A DNA stretch of 64,000 nt from Crotophaga sulcirostris (taxonomy: Eukaryota; Chordata; Aves; Cuculiformes; Crotophagidae): positions 2,074,358 to 2,138,357 of the forward strand of contig VYZB01000135.1 of assembly GCA_013397455.1 (NCBI GenBank), read 5' to 3'. Numbering within the stretch: position 1 is the stretch's first letter; every line of letters begins with the position of its first letter. The position numbers were made by a program, and so were the translations under genes. This document shows, piece by piece, positions 11,701-21,960 of the stretch. Below the pieces are notes generated by a model that was not told the DNA's origin, did not search any database, and saw nothing but the letters and a program-made list of their open reading frames with translations.

Positions 11701-13090
11701 AAGGCAATCGGGTCTTACAAAAAGGCAAAGGTCTTAGGAAAAGATATGTCATGCTTTGTCGTAAATATCCCTCTGCATTAGAAACCTTCCTCGTAGGTAT
11801 AAGGAGCTCACTGTTTGCTATCAGTGAACCAGTGTTAGGAAGAAAGAAGGTATTTATCAAACAACTACGGCCTTCCCTAATAGCACATTTTCATATCACA
11901 TAGGAATGAAGTAGAAAAGACTCTGCCTTGCTCTGTTAATAATTCTGGCTATTCCAGCACAGCCTGAGAATCCAGTGCCTTGTCTTTAAGACTATCTAAA
12001 TCCAGGTGTTTCAAAGGAAGATAAAAAGCCTGTAGAGAGGGTAATTACAGAATAACCTTTCCCTATGGAAAGTTTCCTCCTAATGCTCTTAATTAAGATT
12101 ATAAATCACAAATGCTTCTAACTCTTCTAAACTTACATTATGCGTATATAACGCCTGTTGCCATTTCCATTATTCACGATTGCATCCAGGGTGAAATCCT
12201 GGTCTTACAGAAGTCAGAGCAAGTTTACCACAGCAGAACCAAGATGTGGTCCCTTGCTTTTTTCTGGACCTTTTCCAGGCCTTGGCTCCAAAGCTGCACT
12301 GTCACTATTCCCACAGCTTAGTCTGAATCATGTGGGTATATTAAAACACATATAAAATGAGACTGAAATGTTTCTGAAATGCGAAACCGTTACTGGTAGA
12401 GTCCTTTCTTTTTAACCCATGATTTCCTACCCTCCTAAGAACAAGCTGTGAGTCCCATTCCGCCAAGCTCGTAGCTATCCATACGCGCATCCTTACTGCA
12501 AGATGCAGGACAAATACTGAAGGCTGGAGCTCTGCACTAGCAGTGGCCACTTCTGTTTTCTTTCCTGTTCTGCGCTACCTCGCACATCTTGAAAAGAAGC
12601 ACAAACTTCCTACGCAGTTCAGCGCTTGCTCCTTACATAGACCTGTCAGAGCATGGGAAGATTGTTACCTCACATTTCTATATTTCCTATATATGCATGA
12701 GTTAAAAAAACCAGATGACAATAATCAAGGGAATTAATGCTGTGGATATTTAATTTTCATTCTTTCAGTGAAGGTCTGTTCCCTTAGTAATTTTGACACT
12801 GAAAGTTGCTGGCTGTAAGTCTTATTTTCAGACACACCGCTTGCCTGTGGCAGGTGCTCAGGTACTTTTAACTCATTCTTTTTTAAAACTGTAGCTGGAA
12901 AAAAGAGGTCTCCCCGTCCCTTCAGGGTGCTGTGCAAGCCACAGCCCTTATCCCTGCCTTTAAATCCTTTCACCTCTTCTCTGCCTGCCCTGGTGGCCCA
13001 GCCGAGCATCCCCCTTGCACAGAGCAGAAAGGGAAGAGGAGGGCGTGCAAGAGGGGCATTTATTTGTCACAACCTTAAACAACAGACCTT
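8714..13090. other. Non-coding stretch upstream of the CDKN1-type exon
   Basis: On the minus strand this is presumably the intron or 5' flank of the CDKN1-type gene. A first, probably non-coding exon may lie here but nothing marks it clearly. The minus-strand open frame 9238-9501 resembles no family I know. A degenerate tandem duplication at 10442-10552 is listed separately. No other repeat was recognised. Confidence 0.45.
10442..10552 (+). repeat. Degenerate two-copy tandem duplication
   Basis: Copy A (10442-10502) and copy B (about 10504-10550) share the same order of blocks: tctgacttc, then gcttttgttag or ggctttgttag, then ccttgcaaaa. Copy A carries extra bases between the blocks. No function is evident. 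Confidence 0.5.
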
Positions 13091-13095
13091 GCATC

Positions 13096-13370
13096 CAACC
13101 CTGTCCCCAAGGCTGTCCAAACTCTCTCCCAGGGCTGTGAGTCCACCCTTCCCCCAGGGCTGTCTGTCCCACCTCACCCCCAGGGCTGTCCGTCTATCCT
13201 CCCCTCCCAGTTCTGTCCACCCTTCCTCCCAGTTCTGTCCGTCCTTCCCCCCAGTTCTGTCTCACCTCTCCCCCAATTCTGTCTCACCTCTCCCTCAGTT
13301 CTGTCTTTCCTCCCCCCAGTTCTGTCTCACCTCTCCCTCAGTTCTGTCTCACCTCTCCCTCAGTTCTGTC
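13096..13370 (+). repeat. Pyrimidine-rich minisatellite running into the gap
   Basis: Tandem units of roughly 22-31 bp carry a conserved CTGTC core. The left half uses 'cccccagggctgtc' cores with variable spacing. The right half (from about 13208) uses 'cagttctgtc' and becomes nearly identical 22-bp units (gttctgtctcacctctccct plus ca) just before the N run. The plus strand is almost all C and T. The array has no right-hand end in the sequence, so it probably continues inside the gap. Confidence 0.9.
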
Positions 13371-14358
13371 NNNNNNNNNNNNNNNNNNNNNNNNNNNNNN
13401 NNNNNNNNNNNNNNNNNNNNNNNNNNNNNNNNNNNNNNNNNNNNNNNNNNNNNNNNNNNNNNNNNNNNNNNNNNNNNNNNNNNNNNNNNNNNNNNNNNNN
13501 NNNNNNNNNNNNNNNNNNNNNNNNNNNNNNNNNNNNNNNNNNNNNNNNNNNNNNNNNNNNNNNNNNNNNNNNNNNNNNNNNNNNNNNNNNNNNNNNNNNN
13601 NNNNNNNNNNNNNNNNNNNNNNNNNNNNNNNNNNNNNNNNNNNNNNNNNNNNNNNNNNNNNNNNNNNNNNNNNNNNNNNNNNNNNNNNNNNNNNNNNNNN
13701 NNNNNNNNNNNNNNNNNNNNNNNNNNNNNNNNNNNNNNNNNNNNNNNNNNNNNNNNNNNNNNNNNNNNNNNNNNNNNNNNNNNNNNNNNNNNNNNNNNNN
13801 NNNNNNNNNNNNNNNNNNNNNNNNNNNNNNNNNNNNNNNNNNNNNNNNNNNNNNNNNNNNNNNNNNNNNNNNNNNNNNNNNNNNNNNNNNNNNNNNNNNN
13901 NNNNNNNNNNNNNNNNNNNNNNNNNNNNNNNNNNNNNNNNNNNNNNNNNNNNNNNNNNNNNNNNNNNNNNNNNNNNNNNNNNNNNNNNNNNNNNNNNNNN
14001 NNNNNNNNNNNNNNNNNNNNNNNNNNNNNNNNNNNNNNNNNNNNNNNNNNNNNNNNNNNNNNNNNNNNNNNNNNNNNNNNNNNNNNNNNNNNNNNNNNNN
14101 NNNNNNNNNNNNNNNNNNNNNNNNNNNNNNNNNNNNNNNNNNNNNNNNNNNNNNNNNNNNNNNNNNNNNNNNNNNNNNNNNNNNNNNNNNNNNNNNNNNN
14201 NNNNNNNNNNNNNNNNNNNNNNNNNNNNNNNNNNNNNNNNNNNNNNNNNNNNNNNNNNNNNNNNNNNNNNNNNNNNNNNNNNNNNNNNNNNNNNNNNNNN
14301 NNNNNNNNNNNNNNNNNNNNNNNNNNNNNNNNNNNNNNNNNNNNNNNNNNNNNNNNNN
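13371..14358. other. Assembly gap (988 N)
   Basis: A continuous run of N. The left edge sits inside a homogenising minisatellite and the right edge inside a CR1 element, so repeat content explains the gap. Open frames that seem to cross it are artefacts. Confidence 0.99.
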
Positions 14359-14653
14359 GTCTCTTCTCTCAGGTGACCATTGATAGAACTAGAGGACATG
14401 GACTCAAGCTTTGTCAGGGAAAGTTTAGGCTTGATATTAGGAAAAAGTTCTTCACTGGAAGGGTGATTGGCCATTGGAATGCGCTGCCGAGGGAGGTGGT
14501 GGAGTTGTCAACCCTGGAGGTGTTTAAGAGGAGATTGGATGAGGCACTCAGTGCCATGGTTTAGATTATGAGTTGGTGTTAGTGTTGGCTTATAGGTTGG
14601 ACTCGATGATCTCAGAGGTCCTTTCTAACGTTGTGATACTGTGATACTGTGAC
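14359..14653 (+). mobile_element. CR1 LINE 3' end with TGATACTG tail
   Basis: The last part of CR1 ORF2 is open in one frame up to TAG at 14562-14564. It reads through residues such as [12 protein letters not shown] and ends DEALSAMV, which is the CR1 ORF2 C-terminus. The short 3' UTR (ggttggactcgatgatctc) follows, then an octamer tail of TGATACTG type. The left end is lost in the assembly gap. The tail differs from the ATTCTATG tail of other copies in this window. Confidence 0.94.
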
Positions 14654-15145
14654 TTTTACAGGTCCACCTTGTCCACCCCCACTGCTGGAACAGGGACATC
14701 TAACAAGATCCGTTTGCTCAGAGCCCCATCCAACTTGCCTTTGAATGCTTCCAGGGGTGAAGCGTCCACCACTTCCCTGGGCAAACAGTTCCAGTGTTTC
14801 ACTACCCTCATTGTAAAAAAATTTCTTTATTATATATTTCTTTATTATCTCCCCTCCCTTAGTTTAAAACCATTCTTCCTTCTCCTGTCACAACAGGCTG
14901 TGCTAAAAAGTCCCTTCCCAGCTTTCCTGTAGCCCCCTTTAAGTACTGGAAAGCTTCTATAAGGTCTCCCCACAGCCTTCTCTTCTCCAGCCGGAACAAC
15001 CCAACTCTCAGCCTGTCCTCATATGGGAGGTTCTACAGCCCTCAGATCATCTCTGTAGCCTTCTCTGGACTGGCTCTCACAGCTCCATGTCCTTCCTGTG
15101 CTAAGGTCCCTTCCAACCCAAAGCATTCTATGATTCTATGATTTT
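14654..15145. mobile_element. CR1 LINE with 5' inversion (twin-priming type)
   Basis: From 14654 to about 15102 the sequence is CR1 in minus orientation. It runs from just upstream of the 3' UTR end (left) back into ORF2 (right, cctgtcctcatatgggagg). At 15103 it switches to plus orientation with aaggtcccttccaaccc and ATTCTATG octamers. The inverted body ends, in consensus terms, about where the plus tail begins. This is the order expected when the 5' part of a LINE is inverted during insertion. The element abuts the tail of the preceding CR1. Confidence 0.85.
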
Positions 15146-18144
15146 GGTGGCTGTGGCGTGGCTTGACAGCTGGGCTGGAAACTATTGGTGATCTGAGCAG
15201 GCTGAAGTGACACAGGGGTACCCGAGCCCCTCCAGGTGTGGGTCCCTAAGCCAAACTTGTGTGCCTGTAGATGTTGATGATGACTTTTGTGGTGTATGCA
15301 TGGGGAGAGTTCATGTTCTACATCAGTACATGTATGAAAAAGGTACTACTATGATCAATAGATCCTTGACCATCCTGGGCAGAAAACCTGCCTCTAACTA
15401 TGTAGTTAACATCTTGCAAAGTATTTTTTTGGTGCCTTCATCTTCTAAGAAAGCTTTGTGTTTTAGGAAAATTTTTCTTGAGGTTGTTCCTTTGTCAAAT
15501 CACAAACTATGAAACTGTGTGTTTCACTGGCAGGATTTGTTTTTATTGTAGTCTAGGTAGAGTAATTTCCTATGGGAGCAGTAATGCCATTTATGCTAGG
15601 GCTTGATTTCTTTCACAGAAGATTGAACCTTTTTGAAACAGAATTCCGTTTTTTATTACTGAATATTTTTTTAGGAAGCTCAAATTAATAATACAGTATC
15701 TGGCATAGCTGCATGTAATCATGTGCCTTATCTTAGGCACGTGGGCATATTTGTGCCAAATGCCATGAATCATCTTTTTAGCCGTTTCAAATCACGATCT
15801 GAGGTTTCATAAGATTATAAAGGCAGTTCATGTTTAAGCATCACCTCATCCTCAATGTTCTGCTTTTGTTGCAACGTGCTTTTTACAGCAGGGATTACTC
15901 TCTGAAGGATTACTTTCTGAGTCAGGTTTGCCATCCATTCTGAATTTCTGAGATCACTCACCCTTTCATGTCTCTCACTCTTATACACAACTACTGCTTT
16001 AAAATTTATGGATAGCAGGAGAAGACAACAGCATGATGCAAGGGCTTGCAGCAGAAAGAAGACCAGATGAATATGTCTTTTCCAGTTATGTGCTGGTTGC
16101 ATCCTCCATATTGTGTGATCCATTGGGATCGGCAGTTTGAGATGCGATGCTGCCTTTGTAGTTCTAGATGGGAAAAGTAGGTTAAGAAAAGCAGGAGCAC
16201 TGATACAGTAATCTTTACAAAGATTTTTTTTTTCTCAGTTGTGGTTGTGCAAAGCTTGCAGCTTCCTATTTTGGTGTACACCAATAAGAATTAAATAATA
16301 TTTAAAAAACACCCCAGTGCTTGTATTCCTGGACATTGTGTGACATCTCAAACCAAAAACTGAAGAAAAATGAAGGATGATGGTGGATTTGGTGGGAAAG
16401 GATTGTTAAATTAAGGCAAGTATGATAAATGTGGAGAGTGACAGCTACATTATTATTATATCAACTCTGGTCTCTGGGGAAATCCAAGGACTTGAATTTT
16501 CTCTAACTTGTAGCCTTTATGAAGTGCCAGTGAACCAAAAGACAAATTGCATGCACAACGCTAGTGCTTTCTAATAGGATACGCCTTGAAAAATGTTACT
16601 GAGTAAGTTCTTATTTTCAATTAACTCTGTAAGTGAAAAGATAAATGGAGGCAGAAGAATCACTGTTCCATTATCTATTCACCTGTTCACTGGAGATTAA
16701 TTTTCAAATAGGCTTAGGAGTATTGACTATAACATAAAACCCAGACATAAACACAGGAAAAATTAAGGGCCAGACAATCTTTCACACTCCATTTATCCTC
16801 TTACAGTGCATTTAAAATTCAGTCACAGAAACTAGACCCTGTAAGATTTTGAGGACATAGGAGAACTCCAGACATTTTCTCACCCTCCGCCCCAGAAAAC
16901 AAGTTTTCCATTAGTTTTCATATCTACAGTGTTCCTTATCTGCTGAAACAAAGCTACTTTTACTTTTTTAAGAGTGAGAAAAATATTCTGTCTAATTTAG
17001 TGTACAGAAAATGTAGCCAAGTATATTTTTTAGCAAGTATACCCCGTACTAGAGATGGAGCAGGTACGTGGCCTTTTGCCTATTGACATAACCCTGAGCA
17101 GGGTGAGCAAGAACAAATATTGAGAAAGAAAGCATACGTATAAAACAAAGAGGAAGATTACTGCTGTAAATATCAAAAATACTTATGCAGATGTAAATGA
17201 ATGCTAGTCCCGGGAAAGCTGAAACAGTGTGGGGGGGAACAAAAACCAGTTGGCTGTATGAAGGGGAGATAAGTGCAAAAGGATAGCTGGGAGGCTCTGT
17301 TTTGGGAGAGCCCTTTCTGCAGGGAGAAGAAAAGAGAATGGTTGTGGTGAGTGGTCTTTGTGAGAAGTGGTGGTGGTGTAGGTGGCTTCAGCTTCAGAAG
17401 GAGTGACTGCTCATGAGATGGTCAGGACGCCCAAATTGCATTTCGTGATGCTCAGAGCTATGTAGGCAGGACAATCCTGCTCTCTAGCTGGATTCAGTGT
17501 TGCACACAGGTGTTTGAGAAAGGCTGAGAGAACAGGAGAAACAGTGAAAAGATGTGTTTCCTATAGAGGAGTGCAATATCAGCTTGCTGATTACTGTCAG
17601 CATATACAGTTGCCACTCCTCTACCCTGCCAGTGTTGCACAGGCAGCTCAGGGGAGTGGTGATGTCTGTGCCCACCCCTTGTGTTGGTGGAAAGGAGCTG
17701 GACGGCTAGGATGGTGTGTCTTCAAGAAGACAGGGGTGAAGCGCTACCATGCCAGAGCTGCTGACCAGATTTGCTGGGTGGACGTGGCAAAGCAGAACTT
17801 AGGTGGAAATTGTCAACACAAATTGACATCTCCTCCCCTCCTATGCTTCTCCACTGGTGCTGTGCTTCGTGCTCCTTGGTGCCTTCCCATATGGTCTTGC
17901 AGGCTGGGGGAGCCAGGGAGGAAAGTTCATGCAGCAATGGGAAAGTCCATTGATCATGACTCTACCCTGCTCTCCCTAAAGCTCTGTGGCAGCTTCTCAC
18001 TAGGCTACAAAGGTCACTTGGGGCCCATAGCATCAAGTGGTAGAAGGATGGAAATTTTGCCAGGAAGGCTTTGTTCGATGCTTGTCCTGCAGCAGAGGCA
18101 GTCCACAGCTTCTGTCTCTTTCCAATCAAACAGCCATATTTTCT
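15146..18144. other. Non-coding stretch with one long chance-like open frame
   Basis: No gene was recognised. The plus-strand frame 17514-18206 is open for 230 codons, but its product resembles nothing I know and its end runs into the CR1 fragment that starts near 18145, so it is probably not a protein. The minus-strand frames at 15815-16284 are short and unrecognised. No RNA gene was seen. Confidence 0.5.
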
Positions 18145-18306
18145 CAGAGAAGACGTGGATGCCTCATCCTTGCAAGTGTTCAAGGCCAGGTTGGACAGGG
18201 CTTTGAGCAATCTGATCTAGTGAAAGATGTCCCTGCCTGTGGCAGGGGTGTTGGACCAGATGATCTTCAAATGTCCCTTCCGACTCAAACCGTTCTGTGA
18301 TTCTAA
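18145..18306 (+). mobile_element. CR1 LINE 3' end
   Basis: CR1 3' end: tgcaagtgttcaaggccagg, ttggacagggctttgagcaa, ggcaggggtgttggaccag, tgtcccttccgactcaaacc, then one and a half ATTCTGTG octamers. The copy is 5' truncated and diverged, without coding capacity. Confidence 0.92.
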
Positions 18307-18534
18307 ATCACACAGTATTTTTTGCCCCCTTTTTCCCACTCTCTCAAAGCTGATAGGAGCCTTAAGGATGTGGGAAGATCAAAAGGTTTCAGTCATTTTC
18401 TCTCAGATGGACACTACTGCAATCAATGCTCCATAAGTGTCAGAAGTGATGAACCTGCTTCATTTGAGTCCTTTGCCCACTTTCTGGCCCAGCGAGCCAA
18501 GAGGAACATATGCTCTGTGGCAAGACTAAAACTA

Positions 18535-19079
18535 CAAGGTCCAACACAAAAAACCCAAACCTGACCTATTATTCGAGGACCCAAGGGGGGGGGGGTGAGA
18601 CCAAGGGGTTGGTAAAAAACCTTGTCTTATCTGTCACAGTGTGATAAAGCTCAACTTGATCACTTCATTCAGTAATAGTGGACATGCGTTAAAATACAGA
18701 TGTTTTCTTACCCTTGGTTGGAAAATTTTGGCATCTGCCAACCCACAACACTTTGTGAAGCATTTTTTAGCTAATATCATCACTGTGCTTGAGCACCTAC
18801 CCTGTTCATCAGACCTGGCTCCCTGCAATTTCTGCCTCTTCCTAAAGCTCAAGTCGGTGCTTAAAGGAACCCATTTTTTTTTTTTGTCAGTCGAAGATGT
18901 GAAAGCAAAAACAACGAAGATCAACAGCCTTTCAGAAAATGATATGCAGAGCTGCTTTGAATATGGGCAGCATCATATACAGTGTGTGAACTCAGAAGGG
19001 AACTGTTTTGAAGATGATCATAGATGTTAAATAAAAAGTGTTACAGGCACAGTCTAATTTTTTTTTGTGTTGGACCTCA
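18535..19079 (+). mobile_element. Internally deleted mariner transposon with both terminal repeats
   Basis: Both ends carry the inverted repeat AGGTCCAACACAAAAAA (18537-18553, and its complement ending near 19077). TA dinucleotides at 18533-18534 and 19080-19081 fit mariner target duplication. From about 18731 to 19030 the plus strand encodes the C-terminal part of a mariner transposase: HFVKHFLANIITVLEH, then SSDLAPCNFCLFLKLKS, then NSEGNCFEDD just before the stop at 19028-19030. The third catalytic aspartate (usually DLAPxD) is N, at 18827-18829, and the segment matching HDNAPAH is degraded, so the protein cannot be active. At 545 bp it is far shorter than a full mariner of about 1.3 kb; the N-terminal two thirds are deleted. 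A poly-G run lies inside at about 18587-18598. Confidence 0.88.
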
Positions 19080-19081
19080 TA

Positions 19082-21849
19082 TGCATGCCTTGACTGTCCA
19101 ACTGGATGCCGCCAGCTGCTGCTGTACATTACTGAGCTCTGTTTGCCTTCTGCACTGGCTCTTTCATTTGGGTGCATTTCCTTTTTTCAGCTGCTGGTTT
19201 TCACAAAACTTGTGAAAACACTGTTTTCGTTGACATTGCTTCCCTTCTACTGAATGTGCCAGCAAATTCCAAAGCTGCGAGAGGAGATTTGACAGCAGGG
19301 TGAATAAGGGTAAATCTCGTTCACTTTGGAGAGCAGGCAAAAACGGCAGCTGATTAAGAATGTAACAAATGCAGCATATTATGGCTGTTATCTGCTCCCC
19401 ATGCCTCCTTTTTCTGATTCATCCTGTATATATGTATTTATGGGCATGAAGCCATGAAATATAGGATGTAAGTTAGAGCATCTCAATGTCTCTAATGTTT
19501 ATCTGGAAGGCCTGTGAGATTTGAGGAGCACAAGATGGCCAAGGTCTGCCGACTGGGGACACAAGTGGTCATGGTTAACCTAGATCTTCTACGACTTACA
19601 CTCAAAAACTGGGGTATGAACTTCTGGTGTATCACTTGTTCCTGGTCATGTGTGGCCTGTAAGTGTTAGCTTTCTCCTTGGCTTGGCTTTAGCATGGGCT
19701 AGATTGCATACTCTGAGGTGGTGCTCTACTGTGGTTTGGAGGGGCCACTACCAAGGGCCAAGCCTGATATGCACTGTGGATAGGAATATGTGAAGTTTGG
19801 TGGCGTCCATGCAACACAGTCATTCAGCCCTACCTCAACAAGCTTTGCACCCTCAAATACCTGTACATACTCTCATGACATGCTCCAGGATGTACAGCAC
19901 CTCCCACCTTGGACTGAAAAATAAATAAATCAGAACTTAAACATACAATACAGGGCTCAGTGGGTACCTGGGGCCAAATGCTAGACTGTGGGGCTGTAGG
20001 CAGTGTGTGCTACTTAGCTTCCCAATCAGAGAATGGTCCCTGACCTTGCTTCACTTAGCATTGCAGATGTTGCCTGTGCCTCCCCACCTCTGTTTTGTTA
20101 GCAATAATGGTGGGATGCACGTACTCCAAACTTCGCTCAAAACAAAATGACACTGTTCAACTGTGAATGAGCGTGTTTGAGTGAACAGTTACCTGTAATA
20201 CCTAGAAGCCATTCTAAACACTAATCAGAATATTACTTTTTTTTTTTTTTGGCAAAGGCAACCTCAACAGCTAAGTAATTTTTCAGTTAAATAATAACTA
20301 AGATGCTGCATAGGGCAATGTAGGCCAGCACAAATTCTCTGAATGAGGGTTTAAATCCTTTGTGATAATGGTGCTTGGTGCCCATATTGCCAGTGCCCTT
20401 TGGGGAGAAGTTGACCTGTAATGAGAAAAGTGTGCTGGGCTGTGAGTTGCCTCTGGGAGGGCATCTACTGGGGTGAGACTCCATGGCAGGCCTACGTGAG
20501 AGAGCCTTGTGTGGTCTCTAAGTCAGACATGAGCTGTGCATCCATGTTGGCACAGTGCAGTACAGACCAGAGGTGGTGGATCCTGTCTTGCAGCAGGGCT
20601 TGTACAAGGTGGCCTGGCATTGGAGGTCTTTCATGACTGGCTGAAAAGTACAGAGACCAACTTGAGATTTTAAATGTGGTGCAGCTTCCTGAGGAAGAAG
20701 TGAACTTGACATAGAGTGGTGAACCAGCCCTCCACCAACCTCTCCTCTGACCTAACACTCTGGGAAATGTTCTCATTGTAGTAATTATCCAGTAATTATG
20801 TGTTTTTCTAGTTACTACAAATAGTGCCAAAAAAAGGCAAGGATTAGTGTTTGTTACACTGCAGAAAACATTTGTTAACAATATGCCTTGCGTCCCCAGC
20901 ATGGGATCTGGGTTCAAAGTTGTTGGTCAGCCTTTGTAGTACTATTCACATTTCTTGTTTGTCATTATGTCTGCAGTTAACAGCTGGTCATATTTTAGAA
21001 GAGTGGTATCTCTTATGTATTGAGTTTCTGCTAAAAAAGACTGTTTACTATGTGGGATGTAATGAAATGTGCAATATCAACATAGGAGACAGCCTAAACC
21101 TAAGAAAAGATGTAGTTCAGAGGCTGCATTGCACTCTGTCATTTAGCATGACTTGGATTAGACCTTTGAGTGACCAGAGAATGAAACTGAATTCCCCAAA
21201 GCTGGCATGAAAGAGATGGGTCAGTATAAAAGGGATTGGAAGGGGAGAAGTGAAGAGCTGACTTACCATTTCATACAAACCGGGGACTGCAAGAGACAGA
21301 GAAGATCTAACATGACAAACCAACTTTTCCAGCACAGTGGTCTACCTGGTGCCTCCAGCTGGGGGCTGCAGTGGCCATCTTTGATGTTTAACTGGCATCA
21401 CCTGAGACCTGATACTCTGATACTGAGGGAGGGAGCTCACAGTGCAGACCTTTGATTTGTTTTGTGATTTTTTTTTACCTAATGAAGGCACTCATTTTTG
21501 GTCTGCTGGAAGAGCAAAGGCTTCTGCAACCTCCCTACCGTCAAAGTGGCCCAAGGTCTGTCAAGTCTTTGAAAAAAGATCTGGTATTCAGAGAAGCATC
21601 AGGGCTCCCACTGGGGCTGATATTGATGTCACTTGGAGTCGATTTGCTCAAATTTGACCCTTTTCCAGCAACTTTGCTCACACGTAGGACCAGATGAGGG
21701 CCTGCTTTTGGTCACCAAGCTGCTTCTATGGCTATGCTGGCTAGAGGGAGATTACAAGGGCTTGAAGTCTGCAGTGTGGTGCCTGATCGATAGCAGTGAA
21801 AGAGCAGGGCTTTCCTCCTTGGGTAATGCTGCACGATTAGCTGTACACT
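19082..21849. other. Non-coding stretch
   Basis: No gene or clear repeat was recognised. Several overlapping open frames of 60-140 codons on both strands at 20287-21210 carry no family signature. A T-run lies near 20238. Confidence 0.5.
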
Positions 21850-21960
21850 GAGTGTTTTATGCCTTCCACTGGAGCATCTGGTGCTGGCCACTGTGTGAGA
21901 CACGATGCTGGGCTGGATGAAGCGCTGGTCTACCCCAGTGTTGCAATGCTGACGTTGCTG
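21850..21960 (+). repeat. Ancient LINE-type 3' end fragment
   Basis: The string gagcatctggtgctggccac, then gagacacgatgctgggctgg, then agcgctggtctaccccagt closely resembles a conserved 3' end known from turtle and crocodilian CR1/L3-type repeats ('ctgggctagatgg ... ggtctgacccagt'). The assignment rests on remembered consensus and the copy is old. Confidence 0.55.

Noticed and set aside
13338..14474. Long minus-strand open frame over the gap
   Set aside because: Same cause: almost all of it is N, with CR1 antisense at one end.
12927..14564. Very long plus-strand open frame
   Set aside because: It crosses 988 N and joins a minisatellite to a CR1 end; N codons hide any stops.
17514..18206. 230-codon plus-strand open frame
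   Set aside because: No recognisable domain or splice context, and its last part runs into a CR1 3' end. Probably chance in locally G+C-richer DNA.
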